A stretch of 64,000 nt of DNA, from positions 69,501 through 133,500 of the forward strand of contig JAVTVX010000019.1 of NCBI GenBank assembly GCA_033439265.1, in the 5' to 3' direction. This document shows positions 57,799 to 64,000 of the stretch, piece by piece. The notes beneath the pieces were generated by a model. That model saw nothing but the letters and a program-made list of their open reading frames with translations. It was not told the origin of the DNA and ran no database searches. Every line of letters starts with the position of its first letter. The first letter of the stretch is position 1. Origin of the DNA: Dillenia suffruticosa. Lineage: Eukaryota; Streptophyta; Magnoliopsida; Dilleniales; Dilleniaceae. The translations under genes were made by a program, and so were the position numbers.

Positions 57799-60272
57799 GT
57801 TAGTCATAAATATGAATACAGTAATTTTATTTTAGTGCTAAAAATATAAATTATTAGCTAATAGAATTTAGGCATTTTATGAGTTATACAAGAACCAAAT
57901 TAATGGAGAAACTCTGATATAAACTAAAATATCGTCTAACCACATTAATTGATTTTATAGAGTTGGCCTGTCGATTCTTTTACGTAGCGTCCACACGTTA
58001 CCACCGGGAACCACAAAGAACTGTCCGGACATTAGAATCTCATCCGGATGAACCACAGAATCTCATGGCTTGCGAAACACCTCGGGCCTAGTCTGCCACG
58101 AGGAAGGATACTTTTCCAGGATCCTCATTGACGGCTACGCCATGTAGTAACAATCAACGCTGCCACCCGCAAGCACAATCTTCATTGCAGAGGAAGACAG
58201 CTGCTTCTGATCATATGATCCGTCACCCTCAACATTCTGATAATGATGATGACGACGTTTGCCGGCCAGAAATGATGGTCTTTTTTTTTTTTTTGGTATT
58301 ATACCAATCGGTATCCAGATCTATACTTCAACTAGTCCTATTCAGTACTTATAGCTACCCTTCAAATATAGTTTTTTTCATATCCAAACCATGAATCAAA
58401 TCTGAAAACTTGATTAACGGATTTAGTATCGCATCTCATTAAACCAACTGTCCTTCGGTAGAAACGGTGGCCTTAGCGTACTGACTCCGAAAATTTTGTT
58501 GGGCATGCCTTTGGAGTTTCGACATTCGACAGCTCCCGGGTTGTTTCATTGGCATTTGATAACATGTAATGTATGTATAGATAGATATATATATATAGCA
58601 ACAAAGGACAAGACAAGATGGTTTTTTCGTTTCATTAATATGCATTTGATGCGCACGAGAGGAATGTGGGGGAAATCAATTTCCTGGAGGGTTGGGCAAG
58701 AGCTGACTTATTTTTTTTTTTTTTTAAAATATCATGTATTGTACACCGCCCAATATTCGAAATTTCGTCATAATTAATCTGGATCTATCGTTACAATGGC
58801 TCTTTTTCGAAAGGCGGATTTCCTAACAGGGAATGCTCTATACACATGAGTACCCGATACTCCAAGTAAGAGTCAAATCTCAATCATACTTAAAAAAAAA
58901 CTCAATCTCCATCCAGTTAAGCCAACATCGTTGGTAGGCAAGAGCTGACTGAGGTCAATTGGGTAACGGATTTGAAACAGGAGGGGAAGAGACCGAAGTA
59001 TGAGGAATTGCAGACCACGCCCTGCCCTGCCCAGTATGGTTTTTATGCACCCCGTCCTTTTTTTAAACCTCCATAGTGGTCGGATTCTAATTACCCATCA
59101 GACACATAAAAACTAGAATCACCTCCTCTTTCTTATTGTTGGCTACCATTCTCCGAGTTGATCATGTTCTTATTTTCATCCATAATAGGTAGGAGGTGGC
59201 CAGGTATTAAAACTAAATTTTACACAATTTACAGCATATTTTGAAAATTTTTTGATGAATTATTTATTTAAATTGATCAAAATATACTAATAATTTAATT
59301 AAAATTTAATATCAGAAATTGACTTTTGCATAAAATCATGTCCAAATGTTCGCAACTCTTCCCTGGTCATCAGCAGTTCCACCATGATCATCTTTAAAAT
59401 CCAATAAATGGTGATGCAAACTGGAAGCGATTCACTGCCATCTTATCGTGTGCAAGAAAATGGAGCATCACCCGGGGAGGGGGTAATACGGCAGCTTTTA
59501 TCCAAGATTAAACGAGAATGAAATTACAGCAATTCTCACTAGCTTTTGAGATTGACAAACTGTACATCCATGACAAGCTTCCTACCAGCAACCGGGTTCT
59601 TCAATTTCCCCATTTCCTATAAGAAGCCCTCAAATGGTATCCCATGTCAGTTGGAACAATTTGAAAATGTCCTTTTTCTGCTGATACCAATTACAACAAA
59701 ACGTCATACATACTTTCTTGCTATCAAGGAAAAAAAATGTTCACTTTACAGGTAAGACGGTGGAAAGACAAATGAGAAAATAATGGGAAAACCCCTCCAC
59801 CGTCCTATCAAGACCTATATATATAAAGGCAAATGAAGAAAAAGGGAGGTGATCTAACAAGGAAAAAAAAAGTTGAACAGTAGACTGATGGAAACACAGA
59901 GGACAACCTTCTCACCACCTACAGTGATTCCAAAGGTCATCATCAGATAAAATGCTTCATAGTGTGAAAGGAATGGGCTAAAATCATGTATCAGCAACAA
60001 TAGAGAGGACCAACCCAAACATAACCGCTTAGAAATGGTCAACAATCAGTTAAAAGTGGATTTTTCACCTTTTATACCCTCATCCCAAGCAACCACGAGA
60101 TATTATTGGCAAGTTTTTTGCAGCCTCCAAAAGATTCTCATTCTTTTTCTCCACGAATGTTGTATCTTCTCGATGCCACCAGCCATCCAACTTGTTTGCA
60201 CTTCAAAAAATTTCAAGATTCCACTTGGACTACTTGTTTTCTGGTTTACAAAACCATGAACAAAAGGTTCTA
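57799..60272. other. Intergenic DNA and 3' flank of the GIP1-like gene
   Basis: No convincing gene is seen. The part next to 60272 would be 3' UTR of the minus-strand GIP1-like gene; AATAAT-like words lie near 59780. A T-rich run at 58279-58294, TA repeats near 58587 and a poly-T tract at 58711-58725 are the only marked simple repeats. A less AT-rich patch at 57960-58260 has short open frames with no recognisable content. Confidence 0.45.
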
Positions 60273-61938
60273 TTAATAGTTGTTGGGCCAATTGATCTGT
60301 GCATGCTGAGGTTGCTGGTATACACTAGGTGTAGGCCCCACCATATCAACAGCTCCACCCATTGATTGGGACTGTTGCAGAAGCTGATGAACTGTTGGTG
60401 CTGTCACGGCTGGTACAGGGGGGTAGACGCCAGCAAATGTGCCATGACCAGCCTGTGTAGGAGGAAAGGCCACATGCTGAACATGACCAGGGAGATTGTA
60501 GAAAGAACCTGCCTGCAAACCAGCAATGTCTCTGCCAGGTGCAGCAAACCATACGGTTGAGCCTTCACTCTGCAAAAAGGAAACCTCTTATTGTGGAAAG
60601 TGACCTTGTAAGAAGTGAAAGAAATGGAGAAACAGATGGATAACAATCTCGCTGAGCTAAAAATCCAAGCCCACATATAGATCAGCAGTTGTGATTCCGA
60701 AATCCCTTTTAGTCTATGCAACACAAACAAGTATAGCTGCATATGCTGACACAAAAGTAATATCCAGAAAAAATAGTTGATCTATTCTTCAAATCAAGCG
60801 ACTCAATACTCTTTAATGGAAGATATGTGCTAAACAATTAAAATTTTTTACAATCGGGTGATTACGTAAAAGAAACCAAGTGTGTTGTTTTTTTTTTAAA
60901 TTTTATGAGACAGACATTAAGAGGGGGCAACTGGCCCCACAAGCAATAGAGTAGGTCTGCCACCACCTGGTGGCCATCAGATTCACCATGGTAGTTCCCA
61001 GCAAAAGCTCATAGCAATCAAGTAGGCCTTGGCAGCAAAGCATATTTCCAGTGAATCTCTACTTTTACATACTCAATTAACTTATTTATGAAAGGGGATT
61101 TGTAAAGTATTATCCATACCGTGCTCCTAATCAAGAACCATCTCAACTCAATGGACCAAATTTTAGCCATTACACAAATGCTATTTAACATTATACTCTG
61201 TAAAAAGCATTAAATATCTGTGGGTTTTCACTATAGCCAGGAAAGTAACATGGATTAATATTGTGTATCTTAGTCAGCACAGGGCACCAGCCCACTTCGA
61301 AGCCCACGAAATGTAATTAATCCTCTTTACACTTCACTTTTATGTGCCATTAACCATGAGAATTGACTTTAACAATGTTCTCAAACATATCAGAACAGCA
61401 TTATTTTTGCATATTCCAAATGAAACAAAGTATAAAATTTACCAACCTGCTGTCCCGAAGTGTAGACATTACTTTCCTTGAATTGGGACACAGCAGTTTC
61501 TTCATTAGTAGTTGAATTTCCAGCGGATGGAACCGAACTTGGGTTATAACTGGATGGGGAGCTGCTGTATGGTCCATAGGCACTTGGAACACCGATATGT
61601 GCCGCATTTCCTGTATTAGCTCCTGGCTTGAACTGCGAGAGTGGGTACTTGGCCCCCGTTGCACCAGCTGCTGGAGCTGGATAAATATTACCAGCCTGAG
61701 GTTGCTGAGGAAATGCACCGTTGCTCAAAAACTGGTGGATGGCCGGTGGTGGGACATAGAATGGGGAAAAGTAGTGGCCATAGTGAATGTAATTTGGAGG
61801 ATAATGAGATATATGCACCCCACTTGGCTGCCGGAAAAGGGGAACTGGCTGCTGGGAAACCGCAATAGAGCTTTGCATGACTCCTGCAGCTTGAGTAACA
61901 AGTGGAGATGGACCAGCCGTTAACAAAGAATTTCCACC
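60273..61938 (-). CDS. GIP1L: GBF-interacting protein 1-like, last two exons
   Basis: Two exons in one frame: 61938-61447 (164 codons) and 60569-60273 (98 codons plus stop). They are bounded by acceptors TGTGTACAG and CTTTTTGCAG and the donor CAG|GTTGGT, all in phase 0. The protein is low-complexity and rich in Pro, Gln, Ser, Tyr and Gly. The first exon has HYPPNYIHYGHYFSPFYVPP and the last ends AGHGTFAGVYPP ... PQHAQINWPNNY, which I recognise as the conserved C-terminus of GBF-interacting protein 1-like proteins. Arabidopsis GIP1 is reported to assist DNA binding of the G-box bZIP factor GBF3. The N-terminal DUF1296/UBA-like domain and the other exons must lie beyond the right edge. No damage is seen in these exons, so the gene is probably functional. 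Confidence 0.85.
60570..61446 (-). other. Intron between the last two GIP1-like exons
   Basis: An 877-base GT-AG intron. AT-rich, with no recognisable insertion; the short frames in it are not coding. Confidence 0.75.
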
Positions 61939-62399
61939 CTGTACACATTTGAATTGCATTTTTAAACATAGTGGAGAAGACAAAGAACATGTGCAGATAC
62001 ACAAAGAAGTGATACTTTAACATAGACAAAACAATCATTATTAATCACTAGACTTGCATCAACATTGAGAGTTAATATAATGCCCTTACTAAACTAACAA
62101 TCAATATGAGTCACTAGACTCACATGAACATTAAGAGAGTTGATATGACACCCTTACTAAACTAGCCTATGCCATGCCAACATGCATGGAGACAGCTTTA
62201 GAACTGCCTCAATTGACAAAATTCAGAAACTCTACTTTGGCCACCATGCCAAATACTTCTTCATTGGGGAGAAAAAAATTTGCTCACCAAAGACTACAAA
62301 GTAAGGGAGAAGAGCACAAACAAAGTGCTCAAACCATCAAAGGTAGAAAAAGGAATCTACAAAGTTGGTAACCTCTACAAAAGATATAAATGATTTAGA

Positions 62400-62830
62400 G
62401 CTGAACAACAACAACAACAACAACCAAACCTTTATCCCACTAAATATGATTAGCTATATGGGTACTTCTACGCTATTGTACTCTATCTTGTATCATAATT
62501 TCACCTATATTTAGATAATTCATATTATGTTTTACTGTCCAAGTCCAGTCAAGTCTCCCTCTCCCTCAGTTAATATGGGTACTTGTGATAGTTGCACCGC
62601 CTAATTGGAGCCTTTGCCTATGTACGTGTTCATACTATCTTAATCGTGTTTCCCTCAATTTTTCCTCGATAGAGGCAATCTCAACTTTTTCACTAATACA
62701 CTCATTTCTTTTCTTGTCCATCCTTGTATGTCCACACATCCACCTTAACATACTCATTTCCGCAACTCTCATTTCCACATCCACCTTGAAGGTGGAAAAA
62801 AAAAGGAAAGAAAGAGTACCAAACATTTTA
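62400..62830 (-). mobile_element. RTE LINE 3' fragment in a GIP1-like intron
   Basis: The minus frame 62826-62635 includes VAEMSMLRWMCGHTRMDKK and KLRETRLR, the conserved end of the plant RTE reverse transcriptase. The 3' tail follows at about 62450-62407, with GTT repeats (AACAACAAC on the plus strand). It is 5'-truncated, as usual for LINE copies. Confidence 0.8.
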
Positions 62831-63780
62831 GGAAATCGTACACAAAAATAAAAGGGTTTCTCAACACACTTGAATTAACACCCTCAGAAGCCCTCCAGTT
62901 ATGTCCCTCCCAAACCAACCAAAACACTTGAAAGAGCATTCTAAATACTCTCCTCCACTTTGTACACAGCTCAAAATCACCAACAATTTAGGGACATAAC
63001 TCAACATATGCATAAAGAGAAGATCTTCACCCATAAGAGTCGAGTCGAAGCTTAATGAAGCAACAAGTCATCTATGAACTCCAAATTAGCCGTAAGCAAA
63101 TTAATCATGCTGAACCGAACCATTCCGTACCAAATGGTATTGGTACAGAACACTTTGGTACTGTAAGATAGGATGAATTTCATTTTTCGGTTTGGTAACC
63201 GACCGAGTAAGAGTAGGTTTTTTGTTGCTAAAACCGGTTTGGTAGGTTGGTTACTAAACCATAACGATTTTGCAAATAAACACCCCCTCTCTCTCTACTC
63301 ATGCACTCTATAACCTCCCCATCTCTCTCTCTCAATCTCAATTCAAAACAATAATACTCTCTCAATCTCTCTTTTTCGTGGTTTTCTTTTTAATTCCTCT
63401 GACTATCACCCTCAGACACATTGAACCATCACCATTGTTGACTGCTCTTAGACCCTCCATGATAGGCGCAACTCCATAACCAACAGAATCTAATATGAAA
63501 TCTGTTAATTGCTTCATCTTTGCATTTGGTTCTAGTCAAACTCTCAATTTTTTGGAAGCTTCTTCACGGATTTTGGATGGTTCATAACGGCTATGACATG
63601 GGTCTTTACCAGCAGGACAGATTCCAGAGCATAGTGAATTAGAAATCCTTTATTGGCCTAGTTTATTGGGTAAGTCCTCTTAAAACTTCGATGTTATAGA
63701 TTTCAAATGAGAATTTGAGAGTTCTTCCCTCGCCTGTGTTGTTATTATTATTAAGTTTCTATGGGTTCCTCTCCTTTCTC
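62831..63780. other. Probable intron DNA of the GIP1-like gene
   Basis: No exon of the GIP1-like protein could be recognised between 61939 and the window end. A CT-rich patch lies at 63286-63370. The 69-codon plus-strand frame at 63270-63479 derives from it and is not convincing. Confidence 0.45.
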
Positions 63781-63789
63781 CTATATTAG

Positions 63790-63836
63790 TCTCAAACGGC
63801 TGACCGGGATTAAAGCTCAGTTTGTTGTTGTTATTG
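63790..63836 (+). repeat. RTE LINE 3' tail
   Basis: CCGGGATTAAAGCTCAG followed by TTTGTTGTTGTTATTG is the plus-strand form of the RTE 3' end seen at 20045 and 62407. Similarity upstream of 63790 is unclear. Confidence 0.55.
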
Positions 63837-64000
63837 TCAATCACCAGAATTCCAGCAATCGAGAGTTACACCACGCCTTTTTCCCTTTCCAGGATCTAAA
63901 TGAAAAAACTTGAGATGGGCTTGAATTCTATGAAAATCTTTGTGTGCTGTCAATTTTGAACCGAATATCAACCCTTTATATATACATAAAACCCTAATTC

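Noticed and set aside
57960-58260. GC-richer patch with short plus-strand frames, one ending LIDGYAM
   Set aside because: Open for fewer than 35 codons with no splice signals or family resemblance; insufficient to call a gene remnant.
59854-60045. Minus-strand 63-codon frame downstream of the GIP1-like stop
   Set aside because: It lies in the probable 3' UTR, is hydrophobic by chance through T-rich sequence, and has no start context or homology.

Overview
The window is nuclear DNA of a flowering plant. Genes are split by many GT-AG introns, intergenic DNA is AT-rich, and most of the sequence is degraded transposable elements of plant lineages (Ty3/gypsy, Ty1/copia, CACTA, RTE and L1 LINEs). 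A eudicot or magnoliid-like genome with long TE-filled introns is plausible, but I cannot name the species. I see no rRNA, tRNA or CRISPR, and no evidence for an unknown defence or metabolic system.

Layout. 1-187 (minus): first coding exon of an unrecognised gene cut by the window edge. 2.3-5.0 kb: AT-rich relics, including a degenerate repeat cluster. 5.0-16.2 kb: three elements nested inside each other. A TAT-like gypsy element carries an 87-bp tandem array near its 3' end; a CACTA transposon (9408-14069, target duplication ACC) sits inside that array; and a 5'-deleted copia element (10283-13756, target duplication ATTAA) sits inside the CACTA element. 16971-36062 (plus): a complete 16-exon gene for the outer-kinetochore scaffold KNL1/SPC105, predicted 1328 residues. 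Its long introns hold RTE LINEs (intron 2), a copia gag relic (intron 9) and a 241-bp tandem duplication (intron 15). 37.0-40.5 kb (minus): a decayed ARM-repeat gene with frameshifts and internal deletions, and an L1-type LINE relic in its intron. 40665-47466: a copia element with both LTRs and target duplication CAATG, inserted just upstream of the ARM relic's first exon. 47.5-51.6 kb (minus): a degraded chromovirus-type gypsy element. 52.56-53.22 kb: a striking G/A-rich to C/T-rich strand-switching GC tract with a 43-bp inverted repeat. 53.5-57.8 kb (minus): a degraded copia element. 60273-61938 (minus): the last two exons of a GBF-interacting-protein-1-like gene whose 5' part lies beyond the right edge.

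The genes do not form an operon or pathway. KNL1 acts at kinetochores in chromosome segregation; the GIP1-like gene belongs to a family linked to bZIP G-box factors. The main story of the window is genome architecture: large TE-loaded introns in an intact essential gene, a gene relic abutted by successive insertions, and an insertion hierarchy that can be ordered by exact target-site duplications.
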